Below are positions 1-8,556 of a stretch of 34,244 nt of DNA, in pieces. Origin of the DNA: Kistimonas sp. bin40 (GTDB lineage: Bacteria > Pseudomonadota > Gammaproteobacteria > Pseudomonadales > Endozoicomonadaceae). Under the pieces are notes generated by a model. The model searched no databases. It saw only the letters and a program-made list of their open reading frames with translations, and was not told the DNA's origin. The stretch spans positions 1 to 34,244 of the forward strand of contig MPMQ01000033.1 of the NCBI GenBank assembly GCA_002238585.1, in the 5' to 3' direction. The position numbers were made by a program, and so were the translations under genes. Every line of letters starts with the position of its first letter. Position 1 is the first letter of the stretch.

Positions 1-21
1 CATACGAAAGAGCTCAACAGC

Positions 22-66
22 AAAAAAAGGCGGCCCGATTGCAACATCAGACCGCATCCCCCTTTT
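22..66 (-). terminator. Degenerate terminator-like element, copy 1
   Basis: An A-rich run, a GGCGGCC arm, a short spacer and a GACCGC arm followed by a C/T run form an imperfect hairpin. The same arrangement recurs at 2484-2535 and, as a perfect hairpin, at 5683-5726. It lies downstream of the minus-strand coiled-coil gene that ends at 235, so it is probably that gene's decayed terminator. The pairing is weak, so termination activity is uncertain. Confidence 0.4.
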
Positions 67-67
67 C

Positions 68-147
68 GACACCACTGCGTTCAGGTCGACACCACTGCGT
101 TCAGGTCGACACCACTGCGTTCAGGTCGACACCACTGCGTTCAGGTC
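68..147. repeat. 20-bp tandem repeat, 4 copies
   Basis: Four identical, adjacent copies of GACACCACTGCGTTCAGGTC begin at 68, 88, 108 and 128. They lie in the non-coding gap downstream of the coiled-coil gene ending at 235. Perfect identity between copies points to recent slippage or unequal crossing-over. No coding role is apparent. Confidence 0.95.
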
Positions 148-234
148 AGCGGCCCCTCACAGCCGTTTTCACTCCTGGTTCTTTCAGGTTTTGAGAACCT
201 ACAACTGCCGCACGCTTATTTGCGTCCAGTAGTA

Positions 235-1971
235 TCACTTTTCCGGGGACAAACGCTGACGGGCATCCATTCTCTGACTATCATCCAGCGAAGAAGCGAG
301 CTCCGCCTCTGAAATGCCCCTCACCCCATTTGAACCCCCAAGCGCTTCAAAGAAAACCTCCGTTCCCTCCTCTCCCTCAACACAAGAGAAAGAGCCCGCC
401 TCCGCTTCACTCAGATTATGCGCGGCACGAGCAGCCACTACGGCCTCTCTTTCCGGCTTCGCCACCTGTTCCGCCGTTTGTTCGCGCACGAACTGGGATA
501 TTTCATCGTCAAGCAGCACTTTTCCCCCAGGATACGGAGTAACGCCCATTACCATTTCAACTTTGCCGTCAGGCGCCTGTTTATAAAATGGCGCAATGCA
601 GGCGTCATGAAAGCCAAGAGAGGGGAGCGTCTCCTTGATCAATAGTGCTACATTTCGTGGCAGAGACACCCTGCCATCACTGTCTATGCTCACCATCATG
701 GGCAAGGGCTTCTTCGACAAACACCGAAGATAGCAGTTCATGGAGAATACTTTTGCGCGCATCTGCTCGCGCACTTTTCCTATCTCAGCCTTCTGACATC
801 TGTAGTCACCGACAGAACGCCAGGCTGCCTTGAATGACAAATTCCGTAGATGATGGCCAATATCACGCCAGGCACTCTTCAGCTTTGTCTCTGTTTTTTC
901 CATCTGCCTGACAAGCCCCCCCAGGTCGCTCTGCTCCTGGCTTAATATTCTGGCGTCGGTCATGCCCTTTCTGTCAGGAAAACCGCTGGCCCGCTCCCGG
1001 AGAATGCGAGCGTCCCCTTCCAGTTCCTCGCTGGCCGCCTCCAAACCTTGTGACTCATTACTGAGTATATCTACCAGCTGATTCAACTCATCAAGTGCAG
1101 CATCAAGTTCCCCTTTTTCTTGAGCAAGAGATGCCTCATCCGCTTTCAGCTCCTCGCCCCTCTTGCGCAACTGGTCTGTGCTTGCTGGCTCTGCCTGAGC
1201 CATCTGAACGCGCCAATCTTCCATGTCGTTCCTGACATTCGCTATTTCTGTGTCCAGGTTTTTGCTCTCGAGTTCGGCATGCACACGGGTCAGTTTCAGT
1301 CTCTGAAGCCTCTGTCCATTTTGCTTCAAAGCCTTCTCTGTCTCGCGCAAGTCGGCCTCGGCCTTTCTCCATGCGCCATATATGCATTTCGGTAGCGGCA
1401 GCACGGCTTGCTCGCTGAGCTCTTCGTAAGTGAAGCCCGTCTTATCCTTTACAGCCTGCTTGACTTCTGATATTGCCGCCGCACAATGTCTTGTCATTGT
1501 TGCGTTTTTCTGGATCGCCTGGATGTTTTTCCTCGCTTTTCCCAGGATGGCGTCCCGCTTGGCGCGGGCCAATGCCACCAGCTTGTCATCGCCGTAGAAA
1601 TACTTTTCCAGAGTCCGCTCTTCCCGTCCTTGCACTTGTTGCTCTGCCCCTTGATGGGACAACAAGCTGTCCTTCAACACCGCCCGGGAGATGTCCTGCT
1701 GCGGCTCCTGGCAGCTGTCAGAAACCGTCCTGTCACTCGCGGTGGAAATCTGGCGGGCCGCAGTCTCGGCAGCATCGACATGCCGTTCCTGCAGCAAGTG
1801 GGCCAGCGGGGGGGACTCCCCTGCCTGGGGGCCCACCACCATCCCGCCCCCAGAGGAATCAATACTGACTGCCTTTCCCCGCAGGGATACCTTTACGCCC
1901 TCATCCCTTTCCCCGCGCCTGTCATCCCGGCAGGAATTACTCCTGGACACACCGTTGTTACCCACATGCAT
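235..1971 (-). CDS. Large coiled-coil protein, paralogue of the next gene (578 aa)
   Basis: I do not recognise a named family. The start at 1971 is chosen because AAGGAGG lies 7 bases upstream; the frame is open further, but without a ribosome site. The N-terminal ~110 residues are polar and low in complexity. From about residue 120 (LEKYFYG) to about 390 the protein is Lys/Glu/Gln-rich with heptad-like spacing typical of coiled coil. A C-terminal part (about 410-500) contains VSIDSDGRVSLP and a short beta-like module. The neighbour at 2576-5242 has matching LEK(H/Y)FY and IDGKGKVSL segments and nearly the same leader, so the two are tandem duplicates of unequal length. No signal peptide or membrane segment is visible. 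A cytoplasmic structural protein or a secreted effector are both possible. Confidence 0.8.
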   Translation of the reverse strand: MHVGNNGVSRSNSCRDDRRGERDEGVKVSLRGKAVSIDSSGGGMVVGPQAGESPPLAHLLQERHVDAAETAARQISTASDRTVSDSCQEPQQDISRAVLKDSLLSHQGAEQQVQGREERTLEKYFYGDDKLVALARAKRDAILGKARKNIQAIQKNATMTRHCAAAISEVKQAVKDKTGFTYEELSEQAVLPLPKCIYGAWRKAEADLRETEKALKQNGQRLQRLKLTRVHAELESKNLDTEIANVRNDMEDWRVQMAQAEPASTDQLRKRGEELKADEASLAQEKGELDAALDELNQLVDILSNESQGLEAASEELEGDARILRERASGFPDRKGMTDARILSQEQSDLGGLVRQMEKTETKLKSAWRDIGHHLRNLSFKAAWRSVGDYRCQKAEIGKVREQMRAKVFSMNCYLRCLSKKPLPMMVSIDSDGRVSLPRNVALLIKETLPSLGFHDACIAPFYKQAPDGKVEMVMGVTPYPGGKVLLDDEISQFVREQTAEQVAKPEREAVVAARAAHNLSEAEAGSFSCVEGEEGTEVFFEALGGSNGVRGISEAELASSLDDSQRMDARQRLSPEK

Positions 1972-2575
1972 AGACCGACCTCCTTGTACTGGTCCTGGTA
2001 CCACTTTCGCTCGTCACTGACAGCGCCATTCCAGGTGGGCTGGAAAAAGAGAAGCTGGCACTCGATCCATAGTCTTCCATCCCCCCTGCTCATTATCCTG
2101 GCAAAGAACAGGCCGCTCGCCCCAGTCACCCTCTTCACAAACAGAAAAAAACGCCATTTTGTGGATGGACGTGCGCCTCGCGCAAGCATACAGACAACAT
2201 ATCGACACCCGGCTCCGCAAAGCGCCGACTTCCCATCAGGTCTTGCAACGACATCAGGACAACGCCATCAGGACAACGCCAACATGGGACCGCCACCCGT
2301 TTGGACATAGCCAACTCTGGCGTCTGTCATCACCGCCTCTTTCAACCCCATCAAGGGTGAAGAAAACATCCAGAATCTTCGACTGTGCCAAACCAGCGAA
2401 TCAGCAAAAAACGCACGAGAGACGGATAGCCTCGCATTTACACAGCTGCAACATCCAGGTTGTCCTACGACAGCGCACAACACACAAAAAGAAAGGCGAC
2501 CTGATTTTGCAACCAGACCGCCTCCGTGTTTTGTTCAAGTCAACTATTCATGTCAATAACGTCCGACCAGCGCTA
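1972..2575. other. Intergenic spacer 1, duplicated as the spacer at 5243-5735
   Basis: No convincing gene is seen. The stretch holds the leader of the 235-1971 gene at its left end and the terminator-like element of the 2576-5242 gene at its right end. It aligns by eye with 5243-5735 in several blocks: the ribosome-site leader (1972-1997 against 5243-5268), ACAACATA(T/C)CGACACC near 2194 and 5478, and a ~70-bp block near 2388 and 5575 (CCAA(A/G)CCAGC(G/A)AA...). Open frames here have no supporting features and are probably spurious. Confidence 0.7.
2484..2535 (-). terminator. Degenerate terminator-like element, copy 2
   Basis: GGCGACCTG, a spacer and CAGACCGCC pair with two mismatches and are followed by TTTGTTCAA-type sequence. 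This is the same element as 5683-5726 but with a damaged stem. It sits just downstream of the stop codon of the coiled-coil gene 2576-5242, the expected place for its terminator. Confidence 0.5.
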
Positions 2576-5242
2576 TCAATTGTGGTCGTCGGAAGCACTC
2601 GCACCATCCGGTGATGCCCCACCCTCCTGCTCCTCACGAAGCCTCATGTCCACCATCTCATCCACCGCCGCGTCAAACAGCTCATCATCTTGCAGACGCT
2701 GTACCATCGTCGTAGACAACTGGTTGAACTCATCATCGCTGTCACTGTCATCGACAACCATGGAAGCACTCATGCCACCATTGACTCCTGCCCTCGGGTT
2801 AAAACCTGCGCGGGCACGCTGCCCATCTCCACCTGGTGCATGGGAATCCTTGTCAGGAACTGCTGCCACTTGCTGCTGTTGCACGCGTTGCGCGATCCGC
2901 CGCTCTATCTCCATCGCCCTTTCCAGCTCCTCTCGCAGCAGCTCTTCCTCCTCTTCACCCAGCAGCAGCTCTTCATCCTCTTCACCCATATAACCAGACG
3001 CCATGCTCTCAACACTATCGCCAACTTCCAGGAAATCGGCGCTTTCTCTCAAGGAGTCAGTATCAAAATCCACGTCTGTCCACTGCGCCAGTTGCGCGTT
3101 CAGCAACCTGTCCTTCTTCGCTTGCTCCAGCTTCTCACCTACCAGTCGTTCCTCATCAAAACCCAGAGCACCAAGCTTCAGGTTCACAACACCCGTGTCA
3201 GCTCTCCGGAAATAGGTCGGCAGAAAGTGGCGGTATCCCACACTCTTCAAGCCCATCACCTCGTCCGAAAGCGACACCTTGCCCTTACCGTCAATCTGTA
3301 CAATCAGTTGCGAAGAATCGACATTCAGTGTCCTGGAGAGCTGTTGCACCCTTGCGACTGTTTGGGTCATATGCTTCTTCAGCTGCCGGTATTCACGCCT
3401 GGAGTCCAGAAGATTTGAAACCGCCTGACCTACCCCACGCACGTCGCGCCTTATACTACGCAGGATCTCTTTCCAGCCCCCCAAAAGTTCTTTTTTGCCC
3501 GGCCGCTTCCCCATCGCCACATAGAGTGCACGCCAGGCGCCTGAGACCTCTGCCTCTTTCTGCGCACGCTCCTGCACAAGATCTGCCAGCTCTCCCTGGC
3601 TGGCACCAAGCTGTTCAGCCAGAGACACTTCCTCGTCTGTCTGAAACCCTGTGGTTACCCGTTTCAACAAACGCTCTCGTGTTTCCAACTGCCCGATTTG
3701 ATTTGGCAACTCGCGCACTTGCCTGTCCAGTTTCTTTTTCTCTTCATCCAGCGGAGCCATCTGCCGATGCAGCTCGGCCAGCGTTTCCTGTTGTGCGTAG
3801 GGCTCGCTCAATTTACTGTTTATCACTGACTTTTGGTCTCGCAGCGATTTCATCTTCTTTCGCCGCACTCTCCCGGCAGAAATGGTCGATGCTTCCGCCA
3901 TTTTGCTCTCCAGAACGGCCAGTTCTTGATCACATACTGCCGCCCGTCTTGCACCCTCAGCCTCGATTTCTTGCTTGCACTCCCGCGCCCGTGCCTCCAG
4001 CGTGCTCAGTTGCCGCCTGACAACCTCCAGCCGCTCCGGGACAGAGTCACACTCCAGTCTTAACTCCTGCAGTCCACCCTGCACGAACTCCAACGCACCT
4101 TCCAGACACTCAGCTTGCTGTTCCGCGATCGCTTGTTTTTCCTGCTCGAGTATGGCCGAAGCCTCCTCGCGCGAGCCATACTCCTTCTTTAGAGACTCAT
4201 GTATCCTGTCGAATTGTTCAGTCAGCTCTTCCGGCTTGCAGGCCAACTGATGCAGTGCTGTCTCTTTCGTACCTGAAATCTGCTTGTTACCGCTCACAAT
4301 GGCCGCGACCTCGCTTTCCAGCCTGGCCGTCAAGGATGGCACCTGCGTCTCTATGAGCACCATTTCCCGCAGATTCAAGTCCAGCTCTGCTACCTTGCGA
4401 ACCCACTCTTCCATACCAGGCCGGCTATAGAAATGCTTTTCCAGCTCAAAGTTGAGCACATACTGATCAGCACGCGAACGCGCCATACGGTTGAGATGGC
4501 TGAGATCCTCTCCCGTTGGCTTAATATGAGACGCACGAATATCGCGCATCAGGTGAAAGTCAGAATTTTGCCTGGCTTTCTGTAGCCGCAGCCGTTCTTC
4601 TTGATCCAGCAGTTCTTCTTGTCCTTGCTTTTCTCGTTGCCCTATCTCAAAGCCGCCCGACAGCTGCGCCCGGCCCCACACTGGCTTGCCATCTTGCCGT
4701 GGTGGAGGCAGATGCACCTTTCGGGCCTTTTTCAGCATACCGCGCTGCTCTTGCAGCTGCCTTGCGAATTCGACAGACCGAATTTGGGGCAAGACGCTTT
4801 CGCCATCCGGCGACCTGGCCTTTTCCTTTTTCCCGGTTGGCTTCAAGTTGCGCGTTGCCTGTGTAGCCGCTGCCGCCACTTCCAGCTCGCGCCCTCGCAC
4901 ATCCCGCGCCTCTTCTCTCAGGTTGGCATTGAGTGTGGAATAAACGTGTTTGTCACCCTCTTGCACCGGACGCGTCTCATCTTTGACATTCCTTGCAACA
5001 AAGTCGTGATGATTTATTTCCCGTTCGACCAGCTCTTTCAGGTTGGCCTTCCCCTGCAGTATCCCCGTTTCCACCTCCGCCGCGAGTACAGGCTTGCCAT
5101 TCTCGAACCTGGGATACTCGACCTTCCTGCCATTGCATTGTCCTGATGCGTCTGACGCTTTCCATTGTGCAGCTTCGCTTAAAGGCAACTCTCTCGACAC
5201 CGCCTTGTTCCCTTGCCGTCCCGGCCCTTGTACATCTGGCAT
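2576..5242 (-). CDS. Very large coiled-coil protein (888 aa)
   Basis: Not assignable to a named family. The ATG at 5242 follows AAGGAGG with 7-base spacing, the same leader as the gene at 235-1971. The N-terminal ~250 residues are charged and rich in Arg, Gln and Glu. LEKHFYS (about 270) opens a region similar to LEKYFYG in the paralogue. Residues ~290-570 are heptad-rich coiled coil. Around 650-700 is the shared module with IDGKGKVSLSDEV, followed by an FDEERL segment. The C-terminal ~150 residues are strongly acidic, with Glu-rich runs near 765 and VVDDSDSDDEF near 830. No signal peptide or transmembrane segment is seen. Its size, coiled coil and tandem duplication resemble accessory effector or structural proteins of host-associated bacteria, but its function is unknown. 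Confidence 0.82.
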   Translation of the reverse strand: MPDVQGPGRQGNKAVSRELPLSEAAQWKASDASGQCNGRKVEYPRFENGKPVLAAEVETGILQGKANLKELVEREINHHDFVARNVKDETRPVQEGDKHVYSTLNANLREEARDVRGRELEVAAAATQATRNLKPTGKKEKARSPDGESVLPQIRSVEFARQLQEQRGMLKKARKVHLPPPRQDGKPVWGRAQLSGGFEIGQREKQGQEELLDQEERLRLQKARQNSDFHLMRDIRASHIKPTGEDLSHLNRMARSRADQYVLNFELEKHFYSRPGMEEWVRKVAELDLNLREMVLIETQVPSLTARLESEVAAIVSGNKQISGTKETALHQLACKPEELTEQFDRIHESLKKEYGSREEASAILEQEKQAIAEQQAECLEGALEFVQGGLQELRLECDSVPERLEVVRRQLSTLEARARECKQEIEAEGARRAAVCDQELAVLESKMAEASTISAGRVRRKKMKSLRDQKSVINSKLSEPYAQQETLAELHRQMAPLDEEKKKLDRQVRELPNQIGQLETRERLLKRVTTGFQTDEEVSLAEQLGASQGELADLVQERAQKEAEVSGAWRALYVAMGKRPGKKELLGGWKEILRSIRRDVRGVGQAVSNLLDSRREYRQLKKHMTQTVARVQQLSRTLNVDSSQLIVQIDGKGKVSLSDEVMGLKSVGYRHFLPTYFRRADTGVVNLKLGALGFDEERLVGEKLEQAKKDRLLNAQLAQWTDVDFDTDSLRESADFLEVGDSVESMASGYMGEEDEELLLGEEEEELLREELERAMEIERRIAQRVQQQQVAAVPDKDSHAPGGDGQRARAGFNPRAGVNGGMSASMVVDDSDSDDEFNQLSTTMVQRLQDDELFDAAVDEMVDMRLREEQEGGASPDGASASDDHN

Positions 5243-5682
5243 AGACCCACCTCCTTGTTACGGTCTTGCAGCCGGACTTATCACCGGCGGAATCAAAAGG
5301 GGTGTGCAGACGGCGCAGAGAAGCTTTTCCCGACCCAATGCATGGGCAGCTTGCATTGAGCTGCACAAAATCCCTGCATTTCACTCTGGCACAGCTATTT
5401 CAGAAAAAAACAAAAAACCCCGCGCCAGTAAAAAAACCGCCATTCTGACGGCAATGCAACCATTACACAGAGTTATACGAACAACATACCGACACCTTGT
5501 ATCCAGGCTGTGTCTCCAAATCATCTTTCACAACCCCGTCAGGGCAAACAAAAACCGCAACAACCACCGCCATGCCAAGCCAGCAAATCAGACGAACAAC
5601 ACACGAGATGCGGACCGCCGCGCCTTTACACAGCGGCAATCTCAGCACCGGGAAGCCAAACGAAAAAACAAAAGGCACAAGT
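5243..5682. other. Intergenic spacer 2 (leader of the 888-aa gene)
   Basis: No convincing gene is seen. It contains the 5' leader of the 2576-5242 gene and presumably its promoter, which I cannot place. It repeats much of spacer 1 (1972-2483) in the same order, including the leader and the ~70-bp block near 5575. Small frames on both strands overlap these repeated blocks and have no protein features. Confidence 0.65.
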
Positions 5683-5726
5683 CAAACAAAGGCGGCCTGA
5701 TTGTAAAACCAGGCCGCCTTTGTTTG
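5683..5726. terminator. Strong bidirectional terminator hairpin, element copy 3
   Basis: A perfect 17-bp inverted repeat (5683-5699 and 5710-5726) surrounds a 10-base loop. The stem has a GC-rich core (GGCGGCCTG) and an A/T-rich base, giving a T-rich run (TTTGTTTG) on either strand. It is the intact version of the elements at 22-66 and 2484-2535. Those follow coiled-coil genes directly, but no such gene lies to the right of this one, so it looks like the tail of a lost third module. Confidence 0.85.
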
Positions 5727-5897
5727 TTGTTCAAATCCGTTCTTCAGAATAAGTGACGTACAACCCATGCTGTCAGCTTTGCTCGCCAGAAGAGATCTGA
5801 AAACTCTGCAACTACCTCTCCTCTTCACTCTGAGCATTGCATGAGACTGGAGAAGCCTTCAGCTTCCCTGTACCGAACGCCCGTTCGCATCCCTACG
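5727..5897. other. Spacer with residual module tail, no gene seen
   Basis: The first ~40 bases (TTGTTCAAATC...GACGTACAACC) resemble the sequence just after the terminator-like element at 2531-2570, which is the 3' end of a coiled-coil gene there. Here the reading frame is not kept. The rest shows no gene and leads into the hda-derived repeats. Confidence 0.45.
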
Positions 5898-6255
5898 CGC
5901 AGCCTCAGCAACAGCCGGCACAAGGCCCTGTAGCTACCAGCTCATATTGACAAAGGGAATACAGCAGCAATGATCAAGCCCCCGCCAACAGGGCAGAGGC
6001 CTCAACAAAGAAAAGAACAAAAAAGAGCAGAACAAAAACGCAGCCCCACCAACAGCCGGCGCAAGGCCCTGTAGCTACCAGCTCATATTGACAAAGGGAA
6101 TACGGCAACAATGAACAAGCCCCCGCCAACAGGGCAGAAGCCTTAACAAAGAGAAGAACAAAAAAAGAGCAGAATAAAAACGCAGCCCCCTCAACAGCCG
6201 GCGCAACAGCCCGCAGCTACCAGCTCATCACTTGCTTGACAAAGGGAATACTGAG
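5898..6255. repeat. Tandem repeat of ~141 bp derived from the hda 3' end, 2.5 copies
   Basis: Units start near 5898, 6039 and 6180. Each contains a copy of (T/C)AGCTACCAGCTCAT, then (T)TGACAAAGGGAATAC. On the minus strand this is the last codons of hda (IPFV...MSW stop). The third unit is the real end of hda at 6217. The first two carry a shortened version (IPFVNMSW-stop) plus ~110 bp of A-rich downstream sequence. The spacing between the matching motifs is 141 and 142 bases. The units differ by scattered substitutions. Confidence 0.9.
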
Positions 6256-6924
6256 TCTGCGCTTGGCCCGCAGGCTGGCTCCGTCGAGATGGGTCAGCAC
6301 ATCAAAAAGACCCTGCATGCTACGGGGACTACGGTTGAGCACAAAACGCGCCACTTCTTCGGTCAGTTCCAGTCCCCGCAGACGGGCCCGCATGCGTAAA
6401 GAGGCCAGCTTCTCCTCGTCTGACAAGGGCTGCACATGGAAGACCAAACCCCAGGACATGCGGGACACCAGATCCGGCAACTGCAATGGCAACTGACGCG
6501 GCGGGCAGTCGGCAGCCACCAGCAAACGTGTACCACGCTCCCGCAGCGCATTGAACAGATTGAACACGGCCGTCTCCCACAGCCAATGACCGGCTATAGC
6601 CTCAATGTTGTCAAGGCACACCAGGTCCAGGGTCTCCAGCCCATCAAGCACCCGCGGGCTGTAGGCCACCATCTCACGCATGGGAAGGTAAGAAGACCGC
6701 CCGCCGCCATGATCATTCTGGTAGCAGGCTGCCTGCAGCAAGTGACTGCACCCGACCCCGGAAGAGCCATACAGAAAAAGAAAAGGATCTGGCAAGGAGG
6801 CCGCATCAGGCCTGTCACAGTCCAGCAGAGCAACCAGTGCATGGTTGGGACCGGGGTAGTAGTTGGAAAAGGAGACTTCGTCTCTCAGTTGCACACCCAG
6901 CGGCAGTTGAACCGCCTGCTTCAT
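6217..6924 (-). CDS. hda: Hda, DnaA-homologous regulator of replication initiation (235 aa)
   Basis: Hda binds the DNA-loaded sliding clamp and stimulates ATP hydrolysis by DnaA, which prevents re-initiation (known for the family). The ATG at 6924 is preferred over the longer frame because it places the clamp-binding motif at the N-terminus (VQLPLGV, residues 5-11) as in other Hda proteins. The AAA+ core shows a Walker A-like GSSGVGCSHLL near residue 59, a Walker B-like VCLDNIEAI, and the box with LPDLVSRMSWG and PLSDEEKLASLRMRARLRG. The C-terminus RRLSIPFVKQ is close to E. coli Hda. The Walker A Lys/Arg position is Cys here. It is followed by DUF2066 upstream on the same strand, as in Pseudomonas. 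Its 3' end has been copied twice downstream. Confidence 0.95.
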   Translation of the reverse strand: MKQAVQLPLGVQLRDEVSFSNYYPGPNHALVALLDCDRPDAASLPDPFLFLYGSSGVGCSHLLQAACYQNDHGGGRSSYLPMREMVAYSPRVLDGLETLDLVCLDNIEAIAGHWLWETAVFNLFNALRERGTRLLVAADCPPRQLPLQLPDLVSRMSWGLVFHVQPLSDEEKLASLRMRARLRGLELTEEVARFVLNRSPRSMQGLFDVLTHLDGASLRAKRRLSIPFVKQVMSW

Positions 6925-7092
6925 AGCGCTCTCACCACCCGACAAGCCTGGCAAACTTTCAGCCACCGATGAACCACCGTCTCTGACGGCCCCCTTACTA
7001 CACCGCCGGGAACAATACCACAACTGACGGCTGTCATGACACAGGCACCGCCGACCGATCAACTGACCGACCCTGCCCCCCAGATTCCCTTT

Positions 7093-8301
7093 TCAGGGAC
7101 GCCAGCGGTAATGCAGCAAGGTAACCTTCTCTGCTCCCGCCTCAGCTCCTTCAGCTCCTTTAACACTTTCAGCCTTTTCAGCCTTTTCAGCCTTTTCAGC
7201 CTTTTCAGCTGCACCTTCCTGTCCGGCAGGCGAGGCAACACGCAACACATGCGGACTGAGAACCATGGCCGCATCCAGCTGACTCAAAGTCCCCTCAAGC
7301 GACAGTTTGATCAGCAAGGTGCCACCCTGGACCTCAAATGCATCGATTTTGCGTACCGCCGTCACTTTTTCAACCAACCGCAAGGCAGCCGCGTAGCTGG
7401 CTGCGCTTCGAACGCCGTCAATACGGAGCCGAACCGACCCGTAACTTTCCCCTTTGGTCGGATCCACAGCATAGTAGGAAGCCATGGTGCCCGCCACCTT
7501 TTGCATCAACTGTTGCGTCAAGGCCCCGAAGGCAACATGGCTCAAGCTCCAGTTAAGCACTTTCCCCCTGAAGACGAAGCGCGCATGCCCATCCCAGAGG
7601 CCCGCGTCCGTCTGCCTGACGCGCAACACCAGAACTTCATCGTGTCCATAGCGGGCAGAGGCCTGCCGGACAGGATCAACAAACAATCCCCAGATATCGG
7701 AGACATGGACCGCTTCCTGATCCTGGAAATCAAAAAGAGGCCAGGTCACGTCCAGGCCCCAGTCTGTGGCAGCCTGTTCCAACCGGCTGGCGAGCAGTGT
7801 CGGCTGCCGGTCACCAACGAAATGACGCCGCCCTTCCTCCTCCTGCACCATCCACAGCAGCACCGGAGGGCGCCCCTCACCCCAGAAAGGCAACCCTCTC
7901 TGACGCAGAAATCGCCGTATTGCTGTCTTTTTGAACCTCATATGCAACACAGTCCTTTTCCCGGACAACCGGCCCTCACCCGATTCACTGTAGAAATAGC
8001 GGGCCACCATGTCACCGGCACTCGCCCCGGCGGCCTTGAGCACTTCAGAACCCTCCGGTTGCGGGCGACCGGTCAGGCGTTTGATGAGCAGTTCAACCCC
8101 CTGGCGAAAACCGTCGTGCCGGGCTGCCGCTGACTGGTTTTCCACAGGCAAGGCGACATCATAAAGACTGTTTTTGGCTGCCGGCTCAGCGGCCCGGGCT
8201 CCGCCGGCCATCACTGCCAGACAGGCAAGCACCATAAACCCCATAACCCACGCCCGGGTAAAGCCTGGATGGACGTCATGACTGGTCGCAGGATCGCCCA
8301 C
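7093..8301 (-). CDS. DUF2066 family exported protein (402 aa)
   Basis: The protein belongs to the DUF2066 family, whose biochemical role is not known to me. It lies between hda and purM in Pseudomonas as well, so synteny supports the call. The GTG at 8301 is chosen for its strong upstream AGGAGG. Residues 17-38 ([20 protein letters not shown]) form a signal peptide with a likely cut after ARA, so the protein is probably periplasmic or membrane-associated. The body has [12 protein letters not shown] near the mature N-terminus and a C-terminal [18 protein letters not shown] segment. Near the C-terminus a Lys-Ala-Glu repeat ([12 protein letters not shown]) comes from a 9-bp DNA repeat at 7170-7205 and may vary in length. 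It is probably co-transcribed with hda, with a 168-bp gap. Confidence 0.88.
   Translation of the reverse strand: MGDPATSHDVHPGFTRAWVMGFMVLACLAVMAGGARAAEPAAKNSLYDVALPVENQSAAARHDGFRQGVELLIKRLTGRPQPEGSEVLKAAGASAGDMVARYFYSESGEGRLSGKRTVLHMRFKKTAIRRFLRQRGLPFWGEGRPPVLLWMVQEEEGRRHFVGDRQPTLLASRLEQAATDWGLDVTWPLFDFQDQEAVHVSDIWGLFVDPVRQASARYGHDEVLVLRVRQTDAGLWDGHARFVFRGKVLNWSLSHVAFGALTQQLMQKVAGTMASYYAVDPTKGESYGSVRLRIDGVRSAASYAAALRLVEKVTAVRKIDAFEVQGGTLLIKLSLEGTLSQLDAAMVLSPHVLRVASPAGQEGAAEKAEKAEKAEKAESVKGAEGAEAGAEKVTLLHYRWRP
7170..7205. repeat. 9-bp in-frame tandem repeat in the DUF2066 gene, 4 copies
   Basis: Four copies of CAGCCTTTT, read on the minus strand as Glu-Lys-Ala. Because the unit is a multiple of three, copy-number change would lengthen or shorten the charged linker without shifting the frame. 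Confidence 0.9.
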
Positions 8302-8556
8302 GTTATCCTCCTGGGAGTTGCGCTGTATTGCTGTAATTGCTGTATTGCTGTATCCACCTGTTGCTCTGCCTGGAGACAGACAGGCCGCCCCATTGTGCCA
8401 CAAGCACCCGTTTGTGGAAGCTTCCTTTCTCTGCGCCGGGGAGCTGACAACAGATTGGCCATGTCTTCTATAGCCTGTTGTAACCTTTCACTGATAGAAT
8501 GCGCCGCTTCCAGCCTCCCGGACACACCGGACGAACCCCACTCGAAGACCCTGATC
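8302..8556. promoter_or_regulatory. Divergent promoter region, DUF2066-hda / purMN
   Basis: This 255-bp gap separates divergently transcribed genes and must hold both promoters. I cannot identify -35/-10 boxes with confidence. A short imperfect direct repeat, GCTGTATT(A)T-type, occurs four times at 8322-8355. No clear PurR operator was recognised. Confidence 0.4.

Noticed and set aside
1-147. CRISPR array suggested by direct repeats
   Set aside because: The 20-bp repeats are directly adjacent with no spacers, so this is a minisatellite and not a CRISPR. No cas genes are seen.
7036-8133. Long plus-strand frame opposite the DUF2066 gene
   Set aside because: It is a shadow of the DUF2066 coding sequence, which has a signal peptide, a strong start and conserved synteny.
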